Source of the DNA: an uncultured Clostridia bacterium
GTDB lineage: Bacteria; Bacillota; Clostridia; Christensenellales; Aristaeellaceae
Assembly (NCBI GenBank): GCA_947166385.1
Contig: CAMVEB010000002.1
Location: forward strand, 124,001-188,000
DNA: 64,000 nt
Direction: 5' to 3'
The notes under the pieces are model-generated. The model ran no database searches and was not told where the DNA came from. It worked only from the letters and a program-made list of their open reading frames with translations. How positions within the stretch are numbered: the first letter of the stretch is position 1; each line of letters starts with the position of its first letter. Below are positions 57,369 to 64,000 of this stretch, piece after piece. A program made the position numbers and the translations under genes.

Positions 57369-58079
57369 ATGCGCAGAGTGATTCTGCGGGGGTTGCGGGA
57401 TGGATTTCCCATCGGCCTGGGATACTTTGCTGTGGCTTTTTCCCTGGGAATTACAGCCCGCGGTGCAGGGCTGACTCCGCTGCAGGGCTGGATCGCGAGT
57501 TTCCTGAACCATGCCTCGGCGGGTGAATATGCCCTTTATTCCATGATTGCCGCAAACGCCGCTTTCTGGGAACTGGCAGCGGTGATCTTTGTGACCAATA
57601 TGCGGTATCTGCTGATGAGCGCGGCACTGAGCCAGCGGATGGGTTCAGACGAAAGATTCGGTCGGAGAATGCTGACGGGTTTCTGTATTACGGACGAGAT
57701 TTTCGGCCTGGGAATTGCCTGGCCCGGAACACTGAACTGCTTTTATCTCTGGACGGCATTTTTGCTGGCGGATGTGATGTGGGCATCGGGGACGCTGGCC
57801 GGCATTGTGGCGGGTAATGTGCTGCCCGGGAACGTAGTAACGGCACTGAGTGTGGCGATCTACGGGATGTTCCTGGCAATCATCATCCCGCCAGCCCGGA
57901 AAAACCGGGTGGTGGCGGCTCTGGTGCCGATATCCTTCTTATGCAGCTTCGGAGCAGCGAGGCTGCTGCCTGCTCTTTCGGAAGGGACACGGACAGTGAT
58001 TCTGACGGTTGTTATTTCCGCAGCTGCGGCACTGCTGTTCCCTGTGCAGGATGAGCAGGCGGGGGGTGTGAAAGCGTGA
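57369..58079 (+). CDS. azlC: AzlC-family branched-chain amino acid exporter subunit
   Basis: Membrane protein of 236 residues, larger partner of the AzlCD exporter of branched-chain amino acids and analogues. GLRDGFPIGLGYFAVAFSLGITARGAGL is the conserved N-terminal region, and FVTNMRYLLMSAALSQRM and FCITDEIFGLGI are family signatures. GGAGG precedes the ATG and the next gene starts within its stop codon. It follows the metal permease by 18 bases, so the four genes may share one transcript. Confidence 0.92.
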   Translation: MRRVILRGLRDGFPIGLGYFAVAFSLGITARGAGLTPLQGWIASFLNHASAGEYALYSMIAANAAFWELAAVIFVTNMRYLLMSAALSQRMGSDERFGRRMLTGFCITDEIFGLGIAWPGTLNCFYLWTAFLLADVMWASGTLAGIVAGNVLPGNVVTALSVAIYGMFLAIIIPPARKNRVVAALVPISFLCSFGAARLLPALSEGTRTVILTVVISAAAALLFPVQDEQAGGVKA

Positions 58080-58393
58080 ACGAGGCCTATATCTGGATGT
58101 CGATCCTGATTGCAGCAGGTGTGAGCCTGCTGGTCCGAACTTTGCCGCTGACCCTGATCCGGAAGCAGATTCAAAATCCTTTTCTGAAGTCCTTCCTGTT
58201 CTATGTTCCGTATGTGACACTGGCAGTCATGACCTTTCCGGCAATGATAGAAGCTGCGAAGAATCCGGTGGCCGGGATCGCGGCCCTGGCAGTCGGCACA
58301 GTTGCCGCCTGGCTGAACGCAGGTCTGTTTCCGGTGGCGGTTTTGACCTGCCTGACAGTATTTGCGGCGAACTGGCTGACGCAGACGGTGTAA
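58076..58393 (+). CDS. azlD: AzlD-family branched-chain amino acid exporter subunit
   Basis: Small membrane protein of 105 residues that partners AzlC. Three to four hydrophobic segments are visible, with the typical ILIAAGVSLLVRTLPLTLI start and FLKSFLFYVPYVTLAVMTFPAM centre. The GTG start overlaps the azlC stop (GTGA). A terminator follows directly. Confidence 0.9.
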   Translation: MNEAYIWMSILIAAGVSLLVRTLPLTLIRKQIQNPFLKSFLFYVPYVTLAVMTFPAMIEAAKNPVAGIAALAVGTVAAWLNAGLFPVAVLTCLTVFAANWLTQTV

Positions 58394-58397
58394 ACAG

Positions 58398-58427
58398 CAC
58401 CCTCCGGACCGGAGGGTGTTTTGCTTT
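58398..58427 (+). terminator. Terminator after azlD
   Basis: CACCCTCCGG and CCGGAGGGTG form a near-continuous palindrome followed by TTTTGCTTT. The T-tract overlaps the -35 box of the next promoter. Confidence 0.8.
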
Positions 58428-58453
58428 ACAATGCCGGCGGAAGCGCGTATAAT
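58425..58453 (+). promoter_or_regulatory. Promoter of the parAB operon
   Basis: TTTACA and TATAAT are 17 bases apart, 47 bases before parA. Confidence 0.65.
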
Positions 58454-58500
58454 ATATAAGTATTTTTATGCCCTCCCGCGGGAGGAAAGAAGGAGTATCC

Positions 58501-59268
58501 ATGGGTAAGATTATTGCGATTGCGAATCAGAAGGGCGGCGTCGGAAAGACGACGACGGCCGTTAATCTTTCCGCCGCACTTGCGGATGCCGGCAGAAAGG
58601 TACTGATGGTGGATCTGGATCCTCAGGGGAATACCACCAGCGGCCTGGGGCGCCGGGTGAACGAACGCAATTCTGTATACGACGCACTGATGGGCCGGAC
58701 ATCACTGAAGGACTGTATCCAGAACACGGATATGAAAAAACTGAAAATAGCCGGTTCCGATATCCGGCTGGCCGGAGCAGAAGTGGAACTGGTGAGTGTC
58801 AGAGATCGGGAATTCTATCTGAAAAAACTGCTGGGGCCGGCAAGGGATGATTTCGACTATATTTTTATCGACTGTCCGCCGAGTCTGAGCCTGCTGACGC
58901 TGAACGCTTTGGCTGCCGCCGATACGGTGCTGGTACCGATCCAGTGTGAATATTACGCTTTGGAGGGCGTTACCAGTCTGATGAATACCATCAACCGGGT
59001 GAAGCGGACATTCAATCCCCATCTGGAGATTGAAGGGATTCTGCTGACTATGCTGGACGGGAGGACAAACCTGGGGATTCAGGTGGTGGATCAGGTTAAA
59101 AAACATTTCAAAAAGATGGTCTTTGCTACGATGATTCCCCGTAATGTGCGGCTGGGAGAGGCACCGAGCCATGGCAAGCCCATTAACCTTTATGACCCGA
59201 AGAGTTCCGGGGCAATCGCATACCAGTTGCTGGCAAAGGAAGTCCTGGCCCGCAACAAAAAGAAGTAA
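58501..59268 (+). CDS. parA: Chromosome partitioning ATPase ParA (Soj)
   Basis: Walker-type ATPase of 255 residues that moves ParB-DNA complexes and, in Firmicutes, links segregation to replication control. The deviant Walker A is IIAIANQKGGVGKTTTAVNL, A' is VLMVDLDPQGNTTSGLG and Walker B is FDYIFIDCPPSLSLLTLNAL. The Soj-type C-terminal segment includes IPRNVRLGEAPSHGKPINLYD. The ATG follows AAGGAG. It is 23 bases from parB. Confidence 0.95.
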   Translation: MGKIIAIANQKGGVGKTTTAVNLSAALADAGRKVLMVDLDPQGNTTSGLGRRVNERNSVYDALMGRTSLKDCIQNTDMKKLKIAGSDIRLAGAEVELVSVRDREFYLKKLLGPARDDFDYIFIDCPPSLSLLTLNALAAADTVLVPIQCEYYALEGVTSLMNTINRVKRTFNPHLEIEGILLTMLDGRTNLGIQVVDQVKKHFKKMVFATMIPRNVRLGEAPSHGKPINLYDPKSSGAIAYQLLAKEVLARNKKK

Positions 59269-59291
59269 CAACAGATTGGAGACGGAAACTG

Positions 59292-60155
59292 ATGCCGAAA
59301 AAAATACAGCACGGACTCGGACGCGGGCTGGATTCCCTGTTTCCCGGCGCCGAGGACTGGGGGGTCAGCATACAGGAGATTCCCATTGGGGAACTGGATC
59401 CCAATCCGGATCAGCCCCGCCAGACTTTCAGCGAGGAAAGTATCGCCCAGCTGGCTTCCAGCATCCGGGATCAGGGAGTGCTGCAGCCGCTGCTGGTGGT
59501 GCCGGGAAACGGAGGCAGGTACCGGATCGTGGCGGGAGAACGGCGGTACCGTGCCGGCCGGATTGCAGGACTGGAAACGCTGCCCTGCATTGTGAAAGAT
59601 ATCGATGTGATCCATCAGATGGAGATCGCACTGATCGAGAATCTGCAACGGGAGGATCTGAATCCGCTGGAAGCGGCGAAGGGAATCCAGGCGCTGATGC
59701 AACAGTGCGGCTATACGCAGGAGAAAGTCAGCGCGCGGCTGGGGAAGAGCCGCCCCGCGGTGGCCAATCTGCTGCGGATGCTGTCTCTTCCGGACGAGGT
59801 GACGGAGATGGTGCGGGATGGACTGCTGACGGCAGGACACGCAAGGGTACTGGCCGGACTGTCGGATCCGGAGGAACAGATCCGCCTGGCGCGGAAAGCA
59901 GCAGAGGAGGGTATGAATGTTCGCCAGCTGGAGCAGCTGGCCGCCTCGCTGAAGGGACGGAAACCCGCTGCGAAGCCCCGGAAGCCTGCTGTGCTGCCGG
60001 CGGAGCTGAATGAGCTTCAGGAAAAAATCCGGATAAAGACTGGGCTGAAAAACTCGCTGACAGGCAGCATTCATAAGGGAAAAATCATCATGCAGTACAG
60101 CACCCGCGAGGAACTGGAAAGGCTGAATGAGGTGCTGGATCTGATTCCGGAATAA
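59292..60155 (+). CDS. parB: Chromosome partitioning protein ParB (Spo0J)
   Basis: CTP-dependent DNA clamp of 287 residues. The N-terminal [12 protein letters not shown] is the ParA-stimulating tail. The CTP-binding core has [24 protein letters not shown] and the GERRYRA box (about 82-88), followed by [17 protein letters not shown]. The helix-turn-helix contains [20 protein letters not shown]. The C-terminal dimer domain includes [21 protein letters not shown]. No parS-like 16-mer was found by eye in the window. Confidence 0.94.
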   Translation: MPKKIQHGLGRGLDSLFPGAEDWGVSIQEIPIGELDPNPDQPRQTFSEESIAQLASSIRDQGVLQPLLVVPGNGGRYRIVAGERRYRAGRIAGLETLPCIVKDIDVIHQMEIALIENLQREDLNPLEAAKGIQALMQQCGYTQEKVSARLGKSRPAVANLLRMLSLPDEVTEMVRDGLLTAGHARVLAGLSDPEEQIRLARKAAEEGMNVRQLEQLAASLKGRKPAAKPRKPAVLPAELNELQEKIRIKTGLKNSLTGSIHKGKIIMQYSTREELERLNEVLDLIPE

Positions 60156-60170
60156 GCGGAAGGAGCAGAT

Positions 60171-60857
60171 ATGATGGGCAGAAAGGATTTGCCGCAGGAG
60201 CCGTACTGGGATGGGCCGCTGTCCCATCCTTTCTACAGTAAGGTTGTCAAACGGATCCTGGATTTCCTGCTGGCATTGATCCTGCTGATTCCGGGACTGA
60301 TCCTGATGATTCCCCTGGCAGTGTGGGTCAAACTGGATTCCAAAGGCCCGGTGCTGTACCGGGCGGTCCGGGGAGGATATCACAACCAGCCATTCCGGAT
60401 CTATAAGTTCCGGAGCATGGTGGTCGGGGCGGACAAAACCGGCGGCTGCACTGCGAAAAACGACGACCGGGTGACACGGGCCGGGCGGATTATGCGCCGA
60501 CTGAAACTTGATGAGCTGCCCCAGCTGTTCAATATTCTGAAGGGAGAAATGAGTTTTGTTGGACCGCGGCCGGAACTGCTGCTGTATACAGAGCAGTATA
60601 CAGAGGATCAGCAATGCATTATGTGGGTACGGCCGGGTGTAACGGACCGGAGCAGCATTGTCTACATCGCCCAGGACGAAATTGTCGGCGAAGAGGATCC
60701 TGTGGCGAATTTTGAGAAGCTGATCCTGCCTGAAAAGAACCGCCTCCGGGTGGAATACGCAAAAAACCAGAGCTTTCCGCTGGATGTGAGACTGATGCTG
60801 GAGACGCTGCGGGGTGTATTCGGCAAGGCAGAGGCCATGGCCAGAGAAAAAAGATGA
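60171..60857 (+). CDS. Undecaprenyl-phosphate sugar phosphotransferase (initiating glycosyltransferase)
   Basis: Monotopic membrane enzyme of 228 residues that starts surface polysaccharide or glycan assembly by moving a sugar 1-phosphate to undecaprenyl phosphate. KVVKRILDFLLALILLIPGLIL is the membrane helix with the conserved KRxxDF start. GPVLYRAVRGGYHNQPFRIYKFRSM is the family core, with DELPQLFNILKGEMSFVGPRPEL near residue 110. The short length is that of the catalytic unit alone (EpsL/PglC-like). It follows parB by 15 bases. Confidence 0.9.
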   Translation: MMGRKDLPQEPYWDGPLSHPFYSKVVKRILDFLLALILLIPGLILMIPLAVWVKLDSKGPVLYRAVRGGYHNQPFRIYKFRSMVVGADKTGGCTAKNDDRVTRAGRIMRRLKLDELPQLFNILKGEMSFVGPRPELLLYTEQYTEDQQCIMWVRPGVTDRSSIVYIAQDEIVGEEDPVANFEKLILPEKNRLRVEYAKNQSFPLDVRLMLETLRGVFGKAEAMAREKR

Positions 60858-60866
60858 GGATGACGC

Positions 60867-61742
60867 ATGGAAAACTATGAAGCGTTGGTGCACAGCGCAT
60901 TTGGCGGGAAACAGCCGGATACTTCCGATCCGGAGGTGTTGGCCTGGCTGATCCGGCGGAACGGACTGGAGATGGCGAGAATCAGCAGGGGCAGCCATAT
61001 CGGCAGCGTTTTCAGCGCGGCGGAGATTATTGCCGTGCTGTATACAGGTGTGCTGTTTGTGGATCCCGCGAATCCAAAGAGGCAGGACCGGGACCGGCTG
61101 ATTCTCAGCAAAGGACATGCCGGCAGCGCGGTTTACGCAGCGTTGGCGGAACGCGGCTTTTTTCCTGTAGAACAGCTGAAGACCCACTACGGGAACGGCT
61201 CTATCCTCAGCGGACATGTGAGTCACAAAGGAATCCCGGGGGTTGAGATATCCACCGGATCCCTCGGCCATGGGCTGGCCATCGGAGCCGGCATGGCGCT
61301 GGGTGCCCGAATGGACGGTGAAACCTGGCGGACCTGGGTCGTACTGGGCGACGGCGAATGCGACGAGGGCTCGGTCTGGGAGGCTGCGCTGCAGGGAGCG
61401 CACTACGGGCTGGACCGGCTGTGCGCCATCGTGGATTACAACCATATGCAAAGCCTCTCCTCTGTAGAGGAAACGCTGCGGCTGGAACCCTTTGAGCAGA
61501 AGTGGAGGGATTTCGGCTGGCAGGCGGAGAGCGTGAACGGGCATGATGTCCGGGCATTGCGGGCAGCCTGTGAGCGAGCCAAAGCGAATGCTGGCAGCGG
61601 AAAACCCAGCGTCATCCTGGCGCACACCGTGAAGGGCAAGGGGGTTTCCTTTATGGAGAACAATATCCTGTGGCATTACCGGACGCCCCAGGGAGAGGAA
61701 TATGAAGCTGCGCGGAAGGAATTGGAGGCACAGAGACCGTGA
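60867..61742 (+). CDS. Transketolase, N-terminal subunit
   Basis: Thiamine-pyrophosphate-binding half of a split transketolase, 291 residues. GSHIGSVFSAAEIIAVLYTG opens the Pyr/PP fold, DRLILSKGHAGSAVYAALAERG is the GHA block, VSTGSLGHGLAIGAGMALG-like ISTGSLGHGLAIGAGMALGA follows, and the metal/TPP motif is GDGECDEGSVWEAALQGAHYGLDRLCAIVDYN. It overlaps the C-terminal subunit by 4 bases. Its association with sugar-transfer genes suggests either ordinary pentose phosphate work or a dedicated sugar synthesis step. Confidence 0.92.
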   Translation: MENYEALVHSAFGGKQPDTSDPEVLAWLIRRNGLEMARISRGSHIGSVFSAAEIIAVLYTGVLFVDPANPKRQDRDRLILSKGHAGSAVYAALAERGFFPVEQLKTHYGNGSILSGHVSHKGIPGVEISTGSLGHGLAIGAGMALGARMDGETWRTWVVLGDGECDEGSVWEAALQGAHYGLDRLCAIVDYNHMQSLSSVEETLRLEPFEQKWRDFGWQAESVNGHDVRALRAACERAKANAGSGKPSVILAHTVKGKGVSFMENNILWHYRTPQGEEYEAARKELEAQRP

Positions 61743-62689
61743 GAGACGCGTTTGTCAGAGCCCTGCTGGAGGAAATGGAGCAGGATTCCCGGATTGTGCT
61801 GATCACGGGCGATCTGGGATTCGGCGTATTACAGCCGGTATGGGATCGGTTTCCGGAGCGGATTCTTAATGCCGGTATTGCCGAACAGGGTATGGTTGGA
61901 CTGGCAGCCGGTCTGGCTGCGACGGGGAAGATTGTGCTGGTTTATTCCATCGGGAATTTTCCAACGCTGCGGCCGCTGGAGATGATCAGGAATGACTGTG
62001 CTTATCCCCGAGCGAATGTGAAGATCGTATGTGTCGGAGGCGGGTTCGTCTATGGCAGTCTGGGCATGAGTCACCATGCTACCGAGGATATGGCGATCCT
62101 CCGGGCACTGCCCGATGTAACCTGCTTTGCTCCCGGAGATCCGGCGGAGGCTGAAGCAGCGACTCACGCGGCTATCCGGACAGCGGGCACCTGTTACCTG
62201 CGGCTGGGACGAGGCAACGAGCCGAAAGTTCATGCCTCCCCTGTGGTCGGCTGGCGGCTGCCTGCTCCGCTGACGATTCGGCAGGGAACTCAGATTGCAC
62301 TGCTCAGCGCCGGCGGAATCCTGACGCAGACAGTCGAGGCCGCGAAGCTGCTGGAAAGCCGGGGGATCAGTGCCGAGGTCGTCAGCTTCCTCTGCTTCAA
62401 ACCCATGGATCGGGAAGCAGTTCGGAAACTGACGGAACGCTTTCCGGTGCTGCTTACTGTCGAGGAGCATAATGTGACAGGCGGTTTTGGAAGCGCGGTC
62501 TGCGAGATCGCAGCGGAGACAGGAAACGGATGCCGGGTGATCCGGATCGGCCTGCAGGATTGCTATACCGCTGTAGTGGGAACACAGCAGTACCTGCGGG
62601 AAGTATATGGGATGGACGCGAAATCCATCGCGGATAAAGCGGAGGCATTGATCAGTGAAAAAGGAACTGACGCTGGAAGAAATCCATGA
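61739..62689 (+). CDS. Transketolase, C-terminal subunit
   Basis: Pyrimidine-binding and C-terminal half of the split enzyme, 316 residues. IVLITGDLGFGVLQPVWDRFPERILNAGIAEQGMVGLAAGLA carries the catalytic Glu (AEQ). GSLGMSHHATEDMAILRALPDVTCFAPGD and TCYLRLGRGNEP match DXS/transketolase-type subunits, and VLLTVEEHNVTGGFGSAV lies near the end. It starts at a GTG overlapping the preceding stop. The small gene separation shows a fixed pair. Confidence 0.92.
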   Translation: MRDAFVRALLEEMEQDSRIVLITGDLGFGVLQPVWDRFPERILNAGIAEQGMVGLAAGLAATGKIVLVYSIGNFPTLRPLEMIRNDCAYPRANVKIVCVGGGFVYGSLGMSHHATEDMAILRALPDVTCFAPGDPAEAEAATHAAIRTAGTCYLRLGRGNEPKVHASPVVGWRLPAPLTIRQGTQIALLSAGGILTQTVEAAKLLESRGISAEVVSFLCFKPMDREAVRKLTERFPVLLTVEEHNVTGGFGSAVCEIAAETGNGCRVIRIGLQDCYTAVVGTQQYLREVYGMDAKSIADKAEALISEKGTDAGRNP

Positions 62690-63398
62690 GGAACTGCTGG
62701 AACAGCTGAGGGACATCACGGCAGTGTGTGACCGGTATGGTATTCAATACAACCTGATGTGCGGAACGCTCCTGGGCTGTATCCGCCACCGGGGATTTAT
62801 TCCCTGGGACGACGATGTGGATCTGCTGATGACCCGGGCAGAATTCACCAAATTCCGGGATGTATATCCGCAGGAATGCGACCAGCGTTTTGAGCTGACC
62901 TATCTGGATACCTGGACGCCCCGCGTTATGAACCGGGATCCGGAGAAGGCGGCCGCCTTTACTGATTTTTTTATTCTGGATCCGCTTCCGCCTGAGGGGA
63001 TCAGGCGGAAGGCGCATTTGCTGCATCTGCATCTTCTGCAGGGAATGATGAAAAAAAATGTGGATTATACCCGCTTCTCCCTGAAAAACCGGATTCTTCT
63101 GCGGGTGACACACCTGATAGGGCTGCCGTTTTCCTATCGGTGGAAGGCGAAGCGTTATGAGAAGGTGTCCACCCGGATCCGGAGCGGCCGCGATCTGCAT
63201 ATGTCCAACGGGGCTTTTGAACTGATGACCCATGTATGGCATCCGGAGCAGTTTGACGAAAAAATCCGGGCGCCCTTTGAGGGAATTGACTGCCTGATTC
63301 CGAAACGTTGGGATGAAGTGCTGACCATCCTGTTCGGACCGGATTATATGACACCTCCGCCCGTTGAGGAACGGGTGGCCAAACACCTTGATCTCTGA
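62655..63398 (+). CDS. LicD-family phosphotransferase
   Basis: Nucleotidyltransferase-fold enzyme of 247 residues that attaches phosphocholine or a related group to surface glycans. The LicD core is YGIQYNLMCGTLLGCIRHRGFIPWDDDVDLLMTRAEF, with the metal-binding DDD. GAFELMTHVWHPEQFDE and FGPDYMTPPPVEERVAKH are the C-terminal family parts. The GTG at 62655 overlaps the transketolase by 35 bases; the start is the family's usual distance from the core. Together with the sugar phosphotransferase it points to a decorated surface polymer. Confidence 0.88.
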   Translation: MKKELTLEEIHEELLEQLRDITAVCDRYGIQYNLMCGTLLGCIRHRGFIPWDDDVDLLMTRAEFTKFRDVYPQECDQRFELTYLDTWTPRVMNRDPEKAAAFTDFFILDPLPPEGIRRKAHLLHLHLLQGMMKKNVDYTRFSLKNRILLRVTHLIGLPFSYRWKAKRYEKVSTRIRSGRDLHMSNGAFELMTHVWHPEQFDEKIRAPFEGIDCLIPKRWDEVLTILFGPDYMTPPPVEERVAKHLDL

Positions 63399-63418
63399 CC
63401 AGTGTGGAGCGAAACAAA

Positions 63419-64000
63419 ATGGAAATGTATTTCTGTCCGCTGTTTTCCGGCTCCAGCGGAAATGCACTGTTCTGCCAGTGCGGGAGCACCCGGCTGCTGA
63501 TTGACGCAGGAAAAACCGGAAAATGCATCGGGGACGCGCTTGCCGGCATCGGCGTGGATCCGGCGAGCCTGGACGGTATTCTGATTACCCATGAGCATTC
63601 AGACCATATTCTGGGAGCCGGTGTGCTGGCACGGCGGTATCATCTTCCGCTGTATGCCACGCAGGAAACCTGGCGAGCGATGACCGGGAAAATCGGGAAG
63701 ATCTCCGGCGAGCTGATCCGGACAGTGCAGGCAGGAAAAGACTTCTTCCTCGGAGACCTCGGCGTGCAGCCCTTTTCCATACCGCATGATGCCGCTGACC
63801 CGGTGGGATACCGACTGTGGGGCGGGAATATCAGCATTTCCACCGCGACGGACCTGGGCTGCTTTCCGGAGAACGTCTACGCGGCCATCCGGGGAAGCAC
63901 TCTGGTTCTGCTGGAAAGCAATCATGACCCGGATCTGCTGCGGGCAAACCCAACCTACAGCGCTGCATTGAAAAGCCGCATCCTGGGGGATCATGGCCAC
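63419..64000 (+). CDS. MBL-fold hydrolase, WalJ/YycJ-like (3' end outside window)
   Basis: Metallo-beta-lactamase-fold protein whose first 194 residues are visible before the window ends. CPLFSGSSGNALFCQCGSTRLLIDAG is the typical YycJ/WalJ start. The metal motif ILITHEHSDHILGAGVLARRY contains HxHxDH, and NISISTATDLGCFPENVYAAI and LVLLESNHDPDLL contain the later ligands. In Bacillus the family is linked to the WalRK cluster and DNA-end processing. The ATG at 63419 has GGAG nine bases upstream; an ATG at 63425 is an alternative. It follows licD by 20 bases. Confidence 0.85.
   Translation, partial: MEMYFCPLFSGSSGNALFCQCGSTRLLIDAGKTGKCIGDALAGIGVDPASLDGILITHEHSDHILGAGVLARRYHLPLYATQETWRAMTGKIGKISGELIRTVQAGKDFFLGDLGVQPFSIPHDAADPVGYRLWGGNISISTATDLGCFPENVYAAIRGSTLVLLESNHDPDLLRANPTYSAALKSRILGDHGH

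Noticed and set aside
58425-60155. parS sites near parAB
   Set aside because: No 16 bp TGTTTCACGTGAAACA-like palindrome was seen by eye here or elsewhere in the window. A systematic scan allowing mismatches would be needed to exclude them.

Overview
This 64 kb window looks like chromosomal DNA of a moderately high-GC anaerobic Clostridia-type Firmicute. The evidence is purine-rich AGGAGG ribosome binding sites, sigma-A promoters with 17 bp spacers, hairpin plus T-tract terminators, a TPP riboswitch, and family choices such as Soj/Spo0J, a WalJ-like hydrolase, AzlCD and B12-dependent methionine synthase with a detached activation protein. The pectin and glycan genes suggest a gut or rumen fibre degrader. 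That placement is inference; no marker in the window fixes the genus.

Region 1 (1-9235) is an accessory carbohydrate region with visible decay. It holds a GH3 NagZ-like glycosidase cut by the window edge, a 5'-truncated GH5 gene, a DUF3592-like membrane protein, an intracellular pectin module (a CE12-type esterase and a CE8-CE12 fusion), a GNAT, a PIG-L deacetylase remnant broken by an integrase fragment, and a glucose/GlcNAc-type PTS IICBA. Region 2 (9265-20200) is a peptide-type ABC importer whose binding protein and permeases are separated from its two ATPases by about 5.4 kb. The intervening genes are a GNAT, an aldo/keto reductase, a secreted protein, a GH43-like protein, a frameshifted gene and a sirtuin.

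Region 3 (20200-31222) begins with a structured, repeat-containing leader and a MacB-like ABC protein. It continues with ileS, a degenerate GH4-like protein, two RNA modification enzymes, tgt and a DUF4867 gene. Region 4 (31293-39719) has an M32 carboxypeptidase, tRNA-Ala(GGC), an amidohydrolase, a glycogen synthase fused to an SCP2 domain, and a methionine/one-carbon operon (metF, activation protein, metH). Region 5 (39779-46967) has a sodium:solute symporter, a secreted CotH-like kinase, and a TPP-riboswitch operon for uptake of a thiamine precursor that ends with thiamine pyrophosphokinase.

Region 6 (47094-53742) is an envelope-stress-like block: a DUF3048 lipoprotein, a two-component system, a GerMN lipoprotein, and an HtrA protease preceded by tandem 11 bp repeats that look like a response-regulator site. 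Region 7 (53831-64000) has PRPP synthase converging on rpiB, then a znuCB-azlCD cluster. A seven-gene run follows: parA, parB, a sugar-phosphate transferase, split transketolase, licD, and a WalJ-like hydrolase cut by the window end. No CRISPR array, rRNA operon or intact insertion sequence was seen.
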